A stretch of 12,182 bases of DNA from Elusimicrobia bacterium RIFCSPLOWO2_12_FULL_59_9. Lineage in GTDB: Bacteria > Elusimicrobiota > Elusimicrobia > O2-12-FULL-59-9. The stretch covers positions 1 through 12,182 of the forward strand of contig MGUX01000171.1 of assembly GCA_001800185.1 (NCBI GenBank). The letters run 5' to 3'. Below, piece by piece: positions 1 through 5,939 of this stretch. The position numbers were made by a program, and so were the translations under genes. Position 1 is the first letter of the stretch. Each line of letters begins with the position of its first letter. The notes below the pieces were generated by a model, which was given only the letters and a program-made list of their open reading frames with translations, did not search any database and was not told the origin of the DNA.

Positions 1-10
1 AGAATGACCC

Positions 11-1216
11 ATGGAAGACCAAGAACTTGAAAAACTTTGTTGTTACATTGAGTCGGATCTCGTGGAACGAAAGGCATCCGCCGCCGATTCCGTCAAAATT
101 AGGCAGGCCATCTGCGCTTTCGCCAACGACATGCCCGGTCACAACCAACCTGGCGTGGTGTTCATTGGAGCCAAAGACGATGGCAGTTGCGCCGGTTTGC
201 CGATAACGGATGAATTGCTCCGGACGCTTTCCGACATGCGCTCGGACGGGAACATCCTGCCCATCCCGGCCATAACGGTACAGAAAAAGGTTTTGCGCGG
301 CTGCGAAATGGCGGTGGTGGTCGTGCAACCGGCCGACGCGCCGCCGGTTCGTTTTAAAGGAACGATTTGGGTGCGAGTCGGTTCACGCCGCGCGATTGCA
401 AGTTCGCAGGAAGAACGGATCCTCGCTGAAAGACGGCGCTATCGGGACGCGCCGGCGGACATTCGACCTCTGCTCAACGCCGACCTCGGCGACCTTGACG
501 CGCAGTTGTTCCGCGCACGGTACCTGCCTGCGGCCGTTAGCGCTGAGGCGCTGGCCGACAACAAGCGCGAGCCGGAAACACAAATGGCGTCGCTGCGCAT
601 CATTGATCTGGGTCCTCCCCCTGTCCCGACCATCATGGGGATGCTCGTCATCGGCAGGGAGCCGGCCCGCCATCTGCCCATGGCGTGGGTTTCATTCCTG
701 CGCTTGGCGGGCGAGGATCTGGCATCGGAAGTAATCACCAGCCACGATATAAAGGGACCCCTGTCGCACCAGATGGAGCAGATCGACGAACTGCTCCCGC
801 TTCACGTCATGACGGCTGTGGACATCACCTCCGGCGACAAGGAACGACGGGACCCGGACTATCCGATTCCCGCTCTTCAGCAGATTATTCGCAACGCCGT
901 GATGCACCGTATTTACGAGGGCACGAACGCGCCCATTCGCATCTACTGGTACAGCGACCGCGTATCGGTGATCAGCCCGGGTGGCCCCTACGGACGGATA
1001 ACTCCGGAGAACTTCGGCCATCCCGGCATCAACGATTACCGCAACCCGCACTTGGCCGAAGCCATGCGCTGCCTGGGATACGCGCAACACTTCGGCGTGG
1101 GCATTCAGATCGCGCGCGAGGCGCTGGCCCGCAACGGAAATCCGCCGTTGGAATTCCAGGTGGATTCCCGCACCGTTGTGGCCACGCTTCGCCGGGCGGC
1201 GCGGAGGCGCGGATGA
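11..1216 (+). CDS. AlbA_2 / HATPase_c_4 protein (RecG-like putative DNA-binding ATPase)
   Basis: This 401-residue protein has the two-domain layout of proteins usually named 'putative DNA-binding domain / ATP-binding protein'. Residues about 14-135 look like an AlbA_2 (Schlafen-type) domain: ESDLVERKAS near the start, the CAFAND...GVVFIGAKDDG strand-turn, and an ending IWVRVGSRRAIAS. Residues about 286-372 look like HATPase_c_4: PALQQIIRNAVMHR as the N-box helix, ISPGGPYG as a glycine turn, and a late FGVGIQIAREAL. An in-frame TGA at 5-7 makes ATG 11 the first possible start. Its ribosome site would lie outside the window. The stop overlaps the next gene's ATG as ATGA. No biochemical role is established for this family. 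The inference is nucleic-acid binding combined with GHKL-type ATP binding. A second copy of the architecture is encoded at 2336-3913. Confidence 0.82.
   Translation: MEDQELEKLCCYIESDLVERKASAADSVKIRQAICAFANDMPGHNQPGVVFIGAKDDGSCAGLPITDELLRTLSDMRSDGNILPIPAITVQKKVLRGCEMAVVVVQPADAPPVRFKGTIWVRVGSRRAIASSQEERILAERRRYRDAPADIRPLLNADLGDLDAQLFRARYLPAAVSAEALADNKREPETQMASLRIIDLGPPPVPTIMGMLVIGREPARHLPMAWVSFLRLAGEDLASEVITSHDIKGPLSHQMEQIDELLPLHVMTAVDITSGDKERRDPDYPIPALQQIIRNAVMHRIYEGTNAPIRIYWYSDRVSVISPGGPYGRITPENFGHPGINDYRNPHLAEAMRCLGYAQHFGVGIQIAREALARNGNPPLEFQVDSRTVVATLRRAARRRG
1203..1207 (+). promoter_or_regulatory. Shine-Dalgarno for the gene at 1213
   Basis: GGAGG lies 5 nt before ATG 1213, inside the last codons of the upstream gene. 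It supports ATG 1213 over the in-frame ATG at 1231, and translational coupling through the ATGA overlap. Confidence 0.7.
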
Positions 1217-1773
1217 AGCCGCGCGATACCATGAAGTCGGCAGCCAGAATACGGTCGAGTATCCATGAAGTCCTTCAGGTCGACTTCGTCGAATGGAATC
1301 AAGTGGACTCCTACATGGATGATCTCAACCAGGTTCTGGACGAAATCCATTCCCTGGGTGAATCTGCGCCTGCCGCAGCCCTCGATCTGATTTGGCGCTT
1401 CATCAAAATGATCCCTGCCATATTCAACAACGTCCATGATGAATGCGAGCTTGCCATGTTTTGCTCGGATCTCGCGCAAGAGGCATGGACCCTGGCAAAG
1501 AAAGCGGGCAATCCAATCGAGGATTCGGCTTCGCGGCTGCTGGACGCTTACGCGGCCGACGCCCATGATACATGCCGATTTGATGACGTGCTGGATATCC
1601 TGGCCAAAGCGCGTTTGAACAGGGAGCAGCGCCGCATGCTGGCCGTAGCGGCCCTCCGTGCGGCCCAAGCGCACCCAAAGGCGGCATTGGAACTGCGCGC
1701 ATTCGCCGACAAATGCTCGCAACCGGCCCCGGACCGGGCCGGTCGCTCGCGGCGCGGAAGGAAAGTCGCGTGA
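1213..1773 (+). CDS. Uncharacterised all-helical protein, 186 aa
   Basis: No family is recognised with confidence. The ATG shares ATGA with the preceding stop and has GGAGG 5 nt upstream, so the start is well supported. The frame stays open upstream, but that part is only the preceding gene read out of frame. The product appears almost entirely alpha-helical, with amphipathic stretches such as ALDLIWRFIKMIPAIF (about 57-71) and EQRRMLAVAALRAAQAHPKA (138-157). It ends in a basic tail rich in Arg and Lys (about 174-184). There is no signal peptide or obvious membrane segment. It sits between two AlbA_2-ATPase genes in an overlapping cluster, so it is probably made with them and may be a partner subunit. 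The helical middle loosely recalls DUF6880-type proteins, but I cannot establish that. Confidence 0.75.
   Translation: MKPRDTMKSAARIRSSIHEVLQVDFVEWNQVDSYMDDLNQVLDEIHSLGESAPAAALDLIWRFIKMIPAIFNNVHDECELAMFCSDLAQEAWTLAKKAGNPIEDSASRLLDAYAADAHDTCRFDDVLDILAKARLNREQRRMLAVAALRAAQAHPKAALELRAFADKCSQPAPDRAGRSRRGRKVA
1722..1743 (+). other. Perfect GC-rich inverted repeat (8-bp stem) near the end of the 186-aa gene
   Basis: ACCGGCCC, a 6-nt loop CGGACC, then GGGCCGGT form a perfect 8-bp hairpin. It lies 26 nt before GTG 1770, upstream of that gene's AAGGA site. No T-run follows, so it is not a classic terminator. It could influence translation coupling or mRNA stability, or be a by-product of GC-rich coding. 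Confidence 0.45.
1758..1762 (+). promoter_or_regulatory. Shine-Dalgarno supporting the GTG start at 1770
   Basis: AAGGA ends 7 nt before GTG 1770. This favours GTG 1770, which overlaps the upstream stop as GTGA, over the in-frame ATG at 1713. Confidence 0.6.
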
Positions 1774-2339
1774 CCCGCGTCACTCGAAGCAGCGACGCCC
1801 AGGAAGGGGTTGATGCCATACGAGCCGAAATTGCGGCCCATTGGAAACGTTTCGGCCCTTACATGGGCCTAGCGGAAGGGGTGTGCGACGTAATCGGCAT
1901 TCTCCGGAGTCGGCCTGCATCCGGAGGCGGTGGTCCCAACATCTGGGATCGCGTCGTCGGTATCATCGCCGAGCATGGCAGCCTCCCGGAAGGCGAGGTC
2001 AAGGCCATTGTGAAGGCCATCGCGCGGGCCTACTGCGGCTGGTCGGACGCCCAGCGGCGGTCTATCTGGCACGAAACAGACAGCGGCATCGATGACGACG
2101 ATGACGACTCGCCATGCGACACTTCGCTCAACGGCATCGGGCGTGCGCTGCAAGTCGAAATGCTCGAGGAGGCAACCCGCACCGCGTGGCGGGAAGCGAA
2201 GAAGTTGAAGAAGGCGGCAGGGAAGAGAGCGCCGGCCGCGAGGAAGCGCGGGATCGGCTTCCTGAAGAGCATGCCGAGGGTGAAGGCGAAGTACGCCGGC
2301 CAGCCAATCCAAGTCGTCGAAACGGGGCCTGGCGCATGA
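1770..2339 (+). CDS. Uncharacterised protein with hexa-Asp patch and basic C-terminus, 189 aa
   Basis: The family is not recognised. I chose GTG 1770 because it overlaps the upstream TGA as GTGA and has AAGGA at a 7-nt spacing. An in-frame ATG at 1713 would add 19 residues that look like out-of-frame coding. The N-terminal two thirds appear helical, with EIAAHWKRFGPYMGLAEGV near the start. Six consecutive Asp follow, encoded by a 9-bp tandem repeat at 2091-2108. The last third is strongly basic (EAKKLKKAAGKRAPAARKRG), compatible with nucleic-acid contact. The gene ends in an ATGA overlap with the second AlbA_2-ATPase gene. Its conserved setting between two such genes suggests a shared job, but no function can be assigned. 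Confidence 0.72.
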   Translation: MTRVTRSSDAQEGVDAIRAEIAAHWKRFGPYMGLAEGVCDVIGILRSRPASGGGGPNIWDRVVGIIAEHGSLPEGEVKAIVKAIARAYCGWSDAQRRSIWHETDSGIDDDDDDSPCDTSLNGIGRALQVEMLEEATRTAWREAKKLKKAAGKRAPAARKRGIGFLKSMPRVKAKYAGQPIQVVETGPGA

Positions 2340-3913
2340 AACTCGAGGAACTGAACAAGCTGCTCAAGGCAGGTGAATGGAAAGACGTCGAGTTTAAGGA
2401 AGCTCGCACGGATGTTCCGAAGTCCGCCTTCGAGACCGTTTCTGCGTTTGCCAATACCCACGGCGGATGCATGGTGTTCGGCGTTGCCCAGCGCGGCGAA
2501 GCCTACGAGATCACGGGTGTCGAACAGCCGGACAAGGTCCAGAACGACTTCGTCTCGGTTCTGCACGCCGACGCCAAGATCAACCATGATGTGCAGGTGA
2601 CCGAGCATCGACTGGACGTCGACGGCAAGACTGTTCTGGTCTTTCAAGTCGCCGAGAACCAGCGCACGCGCAAGCCCGTCTATCTCGACGGCGACATCCG
2701 GCGAACGTTCCTGCGCAAAGGCGGCGGCGACTACAAGGCCCAGATGCAGGACATCGAGCGGATGCTGCGGGACGCCACCGCCGACCGGTGGGACAGCCAG
2801 CCGTTCGAGCGGGTTCCGTTCAAAGACGTCTTCCACTCCGGCAGTCTGAAGTGGTATCGGGACCGCTTTCATCAGGCCAACACCGGCTTTGATCCCATAC
2901 AGTCGGATCGGGACTTCCTCTACCACTGGGGCTTCCTGCTGAAGGATGGCAAGCGGTTCCTCCCCACCCGGGCGGCCGTCATGCTCTTCGGGTCGTCTCT
3001 GGCCGTTCACCAGATCATTCCCCGTCCGACGCTGGATGTCCAGTTTCTTGGCTATTCCACAGGCGACGCCATGCCGGAGACGCGCTGGATTGACCGGATC
3101 GTCTGCGAGGACAACATCATCCAGGCGTGGGAGCAACTGGTCACCAAGTACCGGTTCTTCATGCCCAAGCCGTTCCGGGATATCGACCCCGTGACGCTTG
3201 GCCGGCGCGACGATCCGCCCGGCTTCCGGGTCTTCCGCGAGGCGGCGGTCAACCTGCTGATCCACCAGGACTACGGCGATCACTCCCGCAAGGCCGCCAT
3301 CAAGTTCTTCCGCGACGGCATCCAGCTCTGGAATCCGGGCGATGTGTTCGGCGACGACTCCCGCCTATGGGAACCCGGCGAGAAGGAAGTCCGCAACCCG
3401 TCCATCGCGATGGCCATGCGGCGTATCGCCATGTGCGAGCAGGCGGGAACGGGTTTGCGCATGATGAGAGATGCCTGGCGGAAACTCGGCCATCCGTCGC
3501 CCACCTACAAGAACGACCGGGCCGGAAAGGCCTTCGAGTTCTTCATCCCGGAACTGGACAAAGAGGTGGATATGGCGTCGGACTTGGTGAAGGCCATGTT
3601 CGGCGGCGCCCCGCAAGCCAAGGCCCAAGTCGAGGCCCAAGAGGCCCAAGTCGAACTGCCCAAATGGCAAATAAGCATCCTGTCCGCATGTTCTCTGGGC
3701 GACAAGACGGGAAAGGAACTCTTGGCTGTTGCGGGCTACCGGAACCGGACGGGGAACTTCAAGAAAGGTCTCCAACGCCTTGTAGATGAACATTTCGTCG
3801 AACTGACGATCCCAGACAAACCCAACAGTCGCCTGCAGAAGTACCGTCTCACCGGCAAGGGGCGCGAGGCTTTGACCAAGGCCGGATCAGAGGGACAACA
3901 CGATGACCGATAA
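2336..3913 (+). CDS. AlbA_2 / HATPase_c_4 protein with C-terminal winged helix, 525 aa
   Basis: This is the second protein of the AlbA_2-ATPase type. Residues about 13-135 form AlbA_2: EFKEA at 19-23, SAFANTHGGCMVFGV at 36-50, and RRTFLRKGGGDYKA at 122-135. Residues about 297-395 fit HATPase_c_4: FREAAVNLLIHQDYGDH at 300-316 as the N-box region, WNPGDVF at 332-338, and EQAGTGLRMM at 368-377. A short repeated linker (about 427-440) leads to a winged-helix-like end at about 443-512. The start is fixed by the ATGA overlap with the upstream gene, although the ribosome site is only a weak GGGG 8 nt ahead. The stop lies 11 nt inside the next gene. The family has usually been annotated as RecG-like or transcription-regulator-like. 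The inference is DNA or RNA binding controlled by ATP. Confidence 0.87.
   Translation: MKLEELNKLLKAGEWKDVEFKEARTDVPKSAFETVSAFANTHGGCMVFGVAQRGEAYEITGVEQPDKVQNDFVSVLHADAKINHDVQVTEHRLDVDGKTVLVFQVAENQRTRKPVYLDGDIRRTFLRKGGGDYKAQMQDIERMLRDATADRWDSQPFERVPFKDVFHSGSLKWYRDRFHQANTGFDPIQSDRDFLYHWGFLLKDGKRFLPTRAAVMLFGSSLAVHQIIPRPTLDVQFLGYSTGDAMPETRWIDRIVCEDNIIQAWEQLVTKYRFFMPKPFRDIDPVTLGRRDDPPGFRVFREAAVNLLIHQDYGDHSRKAAIKFFRDGIQLWNPGDVFGDDSRLWEPGEKEVRNPSIAMAMRRIAMCEQAGTGLRMMRDAWRKLGHPSPTYKNDRAGKAFEFFIPELDKEVDMASDLVKAMFGGAPQAKAQVEAQEAQVELPKWQISILSACSLGDKTGKELLAVAGYRNRTGNFKKGLQRLVDEHFVELTIPDKPNSRLQKYRLTGKGREALTKAGSEGQHDDR
3621..3653 (+). repeat. Short in-frame tandem repeat encoding an Ala-Gln-Val-Glu linker
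   Basis: Units AGGCCCAAGTCG, AGGCCCAAG and AGGCCCAAGTCG follow one another directly and encode a QVEAQEAQVE-type linker between the ATPase-like and winged-helix parts. Proteins of this architecture often carry such low-complexity repeated linkers, so the copy number may vary between strains. Confidence 0.7.
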
Positions 3914-3959
3914 ACCCAGACTCATTGAACACACCTTTCCCCTGAAGCAGGCGTCCTTG
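3903..3959 (+). repeat. Imperfect direct repeat, left copy (start of the SEC-C gene)
   Basis: These 57 nt align without gaps to 9432-9488, the start of the DUF1156 methyltransferase. By direct count 41 of 57 bases and 14 of 19 encoded residues agree (shared TD..RLIEH.FPLKQ.SL). Similarity stops abruptly after this point. The two copies flank the SEC-C, DUF3883, lipoprotein and CBASS genes. Confidence 0.75.
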
Positions 3960-4484
3960 CGGGAGATTTCCAGGAAGGCGCCCTGCCCCTGCGGCTCCGG
4001 CCGCAAATACAAAAAATGCTGCATGCCGCAGGTTGAGAGAGGCATGCCTGCGGGGGCGGACAACTCCGCCGATTTCGTGGACCCCGCGCAGATGGGAAAA
4101 GGGCCGATGGCGCGTATGACCGATTTCGCGAAGCCGCTCATTGATGCGGCTGGAAACGATCCCAAGGCCGTCGAAAATGCGTTCAGCTTCGGCATGATCT
4201 TTTGGAATTTGGCGGTAGCCGGGAAGGAGTTCGTTGTGGAGGAACTGCCCAAGGTGGAAAGCGCGATGTGTAAATCGGACAAAGACCGGAGGCATTTCAG
4301 AGCCATGGCCCGAATCATGTTTGAGCGATACCAAGGCATGCGGCCTGGCTCAGGGGCCGATCTCGTGCCGGCGCTGGAAGAAATTTGGGGCAAGGATTTC
4401 TCCGCCGGAATCGGCGTCACGGGATGGGTGGGCCGCATCGCGAATGCGGCCAGGAGTAGGTTCGCCGCGGGCTCGGAAGGATAA
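3903..4484 (+). CDS. SEC-C zinc-motif protein with methyltransferase-like N-terminal peptide, 193 aa
   Basis: The protein carries a clear SEC-C motif, CPCGSGRKYKKCC at residues 28-40. This is the small zinc-binding element also found at the SecA C-terminus and on many accessory proteins. The first 19 residues match the start of the DUF1156 methyltransferase encoded from 9432, which is unusual. The remaining 150 residues are mostly helical (for example ENAFSFGMIFWNLAVAGKEF at 91-110) and are not recognised. The ATG overlaps the previous gene by 11 nt, and GAGGG lies 8 nt ahead. Because SEC-C acts as a binding appendage in many proteins, a role in protein or nucleic-acid contact is likely. The chimeric N-terminus suggests the gene arose by recombination into a methyltransferase start. 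Confidence 0.82.
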   Translation: MTDKPRLIEHTFPLKQASLREISRKAPCPCGSGRKYKKCCMPQVERGMPAGADNSADFVDPAQMGKGPMARMTDFAKPLIDAAGNDPKAVENAFSFGMIFWNLAVAGKEFVVEELPKVESAMCKSDKDRRHFRAMARIMFERYQGMRPGSGADLVPALEEIWGKDFSAGIGVTGWVGRIANAARSRFAAGSEG

Positions 4485-4506
4485 AGCAAGACTGCGGGTG
4501 CTGACC

Positions 4507-4875
4507 ATGCAGATTGCGCAGACGTTCGAGGGGGTGGCTGGGGCTACTGTCCAGGACATCCATAAGCCGGAGCTTGCGCGGCTGGCGGGGCTTCCGGATA
4601 ATCCCGGCTTCGACCTGCTTTCCATCAGGCCCGGCAATGAGAGGCGGGCCATCGAGGTCAAAGGCCGTGCCGGCACTGGCGAGATTGAAGTTTCGGCCAA
4701 CGAGTGGGCCAAGGCCTGCAACATGCGGCAGGCGTACTGGCTTTACGCCGTCTACGATTGCGCCACCCCGAACCTGCGGCTAGTCCGGGTGCAGGACCCC
4801 TTCGGCAGCTTGCTTGCCAGGGCCAAGGGAAGTGTACTGATTTCGTCGCGGCAAGTTATGGAATCTGCGGAATGA
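4507..4875 (+). CDS. Stand-alone DUF3883 (NOV C-terminal) domain, probable helicase tail fragment
   Basis: The product has a DUF3883 pattern from about residue 34: GFDLLSI, then RAIEVKGRAGTGEIEVSANEW at about 47-67, then AYWLYAVYDC and LRLVRVQDPFGSLLARAKGS. Asp36 with Glu50-x-Lys52 resembles a PD-(D/E)xK-type core. DUF3883 is best known as the C-terminal domain of large defence-associated helicases. Here only 122 residues are present and no helicase motif precedes them. ATG 4507 and GTG 4498 are possible starts, and neither has a good ribosome site. The frame stays open upstream under the SEC-C gene, but it reads as noise there. It is therefore either a decapitated helicase remnant or a minimal nuclease-like protein translated after the SEC-C stop (4482-4484). 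Confidence 0.68.
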   Translation: MQIAQTFEGVAGATVQDIHKPELARLAGLPDNPGFDLLSIRPGNERRAIEVKGRAGTGEIEVSANEWAKACNMRQAYWLYAVYDCATPNLRLVRVQDPFGSLLARAKGSVLISSRQVMESAE

Positions 4876-4884
4876 CTCTGATTT

Positions 4885-4890
4885 GGAGGA
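4885..4890 (+). promoter_or_regulatory. Strong Shine-Dalgarno for the lipoprotein gene
   Basis: GGAGGA lies 7 nt before ATG 4898. It fixes the start at 4898 rather than at the in-frame TTG 4883, which would add five residues ahead of the signal peptide and disrupt the ribosome site's spacing. Confidence 0.75.
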
Positions 4891-4897
4891 CGCATTT

Positions 4898-5557
4898 ATG
4901 AGAAGGGCATCTTTCATCCAGGCGCTGATTGTGGGAACTATGACATTGTCCCTTGTCGGATGCACGCATGTTCCGATTAAAATTAAGAGCGCATCCGCTC
5001 GGCAAGCCGAGATGCTTTCTGCTTTTGAAAGGAGCTTGGCGGAGCAGGATTTAGCTAAAGGGTGCAATGAGTCTTTCAAGGCCTCAATAGAGATGGAGGA
5101 GATCGTCAAGAGGCGCGGAGGAGAAATTCAGGAGCGGATCAGGAAGAATTTCACCGATGCCATGGTCCGCGCCTATGCCTTCAAAGAAAAGTCACCTGAG
5201 TTGGCAGCGAAGAAGGAAGCCGAAGCGATGCAGACCTTGATCGAGCAGACGACCCAGCTTCAAAGCGACATCGCGAATCTCCGCGCTGAGATCGAATTGG
5301 AAAGAGGGAAGTGCGCCGAAGCGGTGGCGTCCATTCGGGATATGGTCCATTCGCTGGCCGCGGCGCAAACGGAGCTGGATAAATTTATTCAGTCAGATGC
5401 CAAGAGGCCGATCGAGACGTTTCTCTTTAATCTTGTCGAGACTAAGACCATCGCCAGGAAGGTGGACGAAAAAACCAAGGAGCTCCAATCCAAGATGGGC
5501 GGTGTCGCGGAAAAACTCAAGGCTTGGGAAGGCGCGTTCAACGCCATCAAGGAGTGA
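4898..5557 (+). CDS. Coiled-coil lipoprotein, 219 aa
   Basis: The N-terminus is a type II signal peptide: MRRA, a hydrophobic stretch, then the lipobox LVGC with the lipidated cysteine at residue 22. Thr follows, with no Asp retention signal, so an outer-membrane or periplasm-facing site is likely in a Gram-negative host. The mature part is charged and helical, with long stretches of coiled-coil character (about 60-165 and 185-210). No family is recognised. The start is fixed by GGAGGA at a 7-nt spacing. The gene sits 22 nt after the DUF3883 fragment and 3 nt before a second coiled-coil gene that leads into the CBASS genes. An envelope-anchored factor in that position is unusual. It might sense or block phage entry, or scaffold the neighbouring protein, but both are guesses. 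Confidence 0.83.
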   Translation: MRRASFIQALIVGTMTLSLVGCTHVPIKIKSASARQAEMLSAFERSLAEQDLAKGCNESFKASIEMEEIVKRRGGEIQERIRKNFTDAMVRAYAFKEKSPELAAKKEAEAMQTLIEQTTQLQSDIANLRAEIELERGKCAEAVASIRDMVHSLAAAQTELDKFIQSDAKRPIETFLFNLVETKTIARKVDEKTKELQSKMGGVAEKLKAWEGAFNAIKE

Positions 5558-5560
5558 TCT

Positions 5561-5932
5561 ATGAAAGAACTCATAAATTCGGCGAAGAGCATGCGGGATG
5601 GCCTCAAGGCCGAGCATGACCGTCTGCAAAAGGTCTTCAAGGCCGAAACGGACGTGAACAAGATGGACGCGCTTGATACCCAAATCAGCCAGATTGGTAA
5701 AGATATCGTGGCGTTGGAGAGCAAGGTGCTGTACCTTGAGGTCGCGGCGAAGAAAAGCTCCTTCGCTCCAAGCCGCCTGGGTCCGCTGGCGAAAAGCATG
5801 TCCGATCACAGCCGGGAGACTTCTCGGGTAATCAAGGAGCACTCTGACTCCGTCGAGCAGGCGAAGTATCTTGCCTTGAGGGTGGCGACGGGGGCCAAGC
5901 TCGTTGGCGACGTTCTAAAAACCATCGCATAG
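5561..5932 (+). CDS. Small soluble coiled-coil protein, 123 aa
   Basis: No family is recognised. ATG 5561 has AAGGAG (5549-5554) at a 6-nt spacing and follows the lipoprotein stop by 3 nt, so the two are almost certainly translated together. Residues about 1-65 form a charged helix with heptad-like spacing (DALDTQISQIGKDIVALESK in the middle). A second helix begins at about 78. There is no signal peptide or membrane segment, so it is predicted to be cytoplasmic. The lipoprotein is exported, so direct contact is uncertain unless this protein leaves the cytoplasm. The HNH-SAVED gene starts 7 nt after its stop, which ties the pair to the CBASS transcript. Confidence 0.75.
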   Translation: MKELINSAKSMRDGLKAEHDRLQKVFKAETDVNKMDALDTQISQIGKDIVALESKVLYLEVAAKKSSFAPSRLGPLAKSMSDHSRETSRVIKEHSDSVEQAKYLALRVATGAKLVGDVLKTIA

Positions 5933-5939
5933 GACCAAA

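Noticed and set aside
1105..1722. Minus-strand frame of 205 codons over the 186-aa gene
   Set aside because: The plus-strand frame has a Shine-Dalgarno site and overlapping coupled ends. The minus frame has neither and crosses a gene junction.
2030..3283. A 417-codon open frame on the minus strand
   Set aside because: It lies antisense to the 525-aa AlbA_2-ATPase gene and the end of the gene before it. Its product shows no recognisable motif, while the plus strand has clear domains. Long antisense frames are expected in GC-rich coding DNA.
3127..3789. Plus-strand 220-codon frame inside the 525-aa gene
   Set aside because: It is an alternative reading of DNA that already encodes the HATPase_c_4 domain. 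The Arg/Pro/Gly-rich product is typical of out-of-frame translation.
3990..4005. Small hairpin (TGCGGC, loop, GCCGCA) followed by an A-rich stretch, terminator-like
   Set aside because: It encodes the CGSGRK part of the SEC-C motif, lies in mid-gene, and the tract after it is A rather than T on the plus strand.
4234..4506. Upstream extension of the DUF3883 frame beneath the SEC-C gene
   Set aside because: The extension reads as Cys/Trp/Arg-rich noise over a good coding frame. Only from about 4498-4507 does it look like protein.
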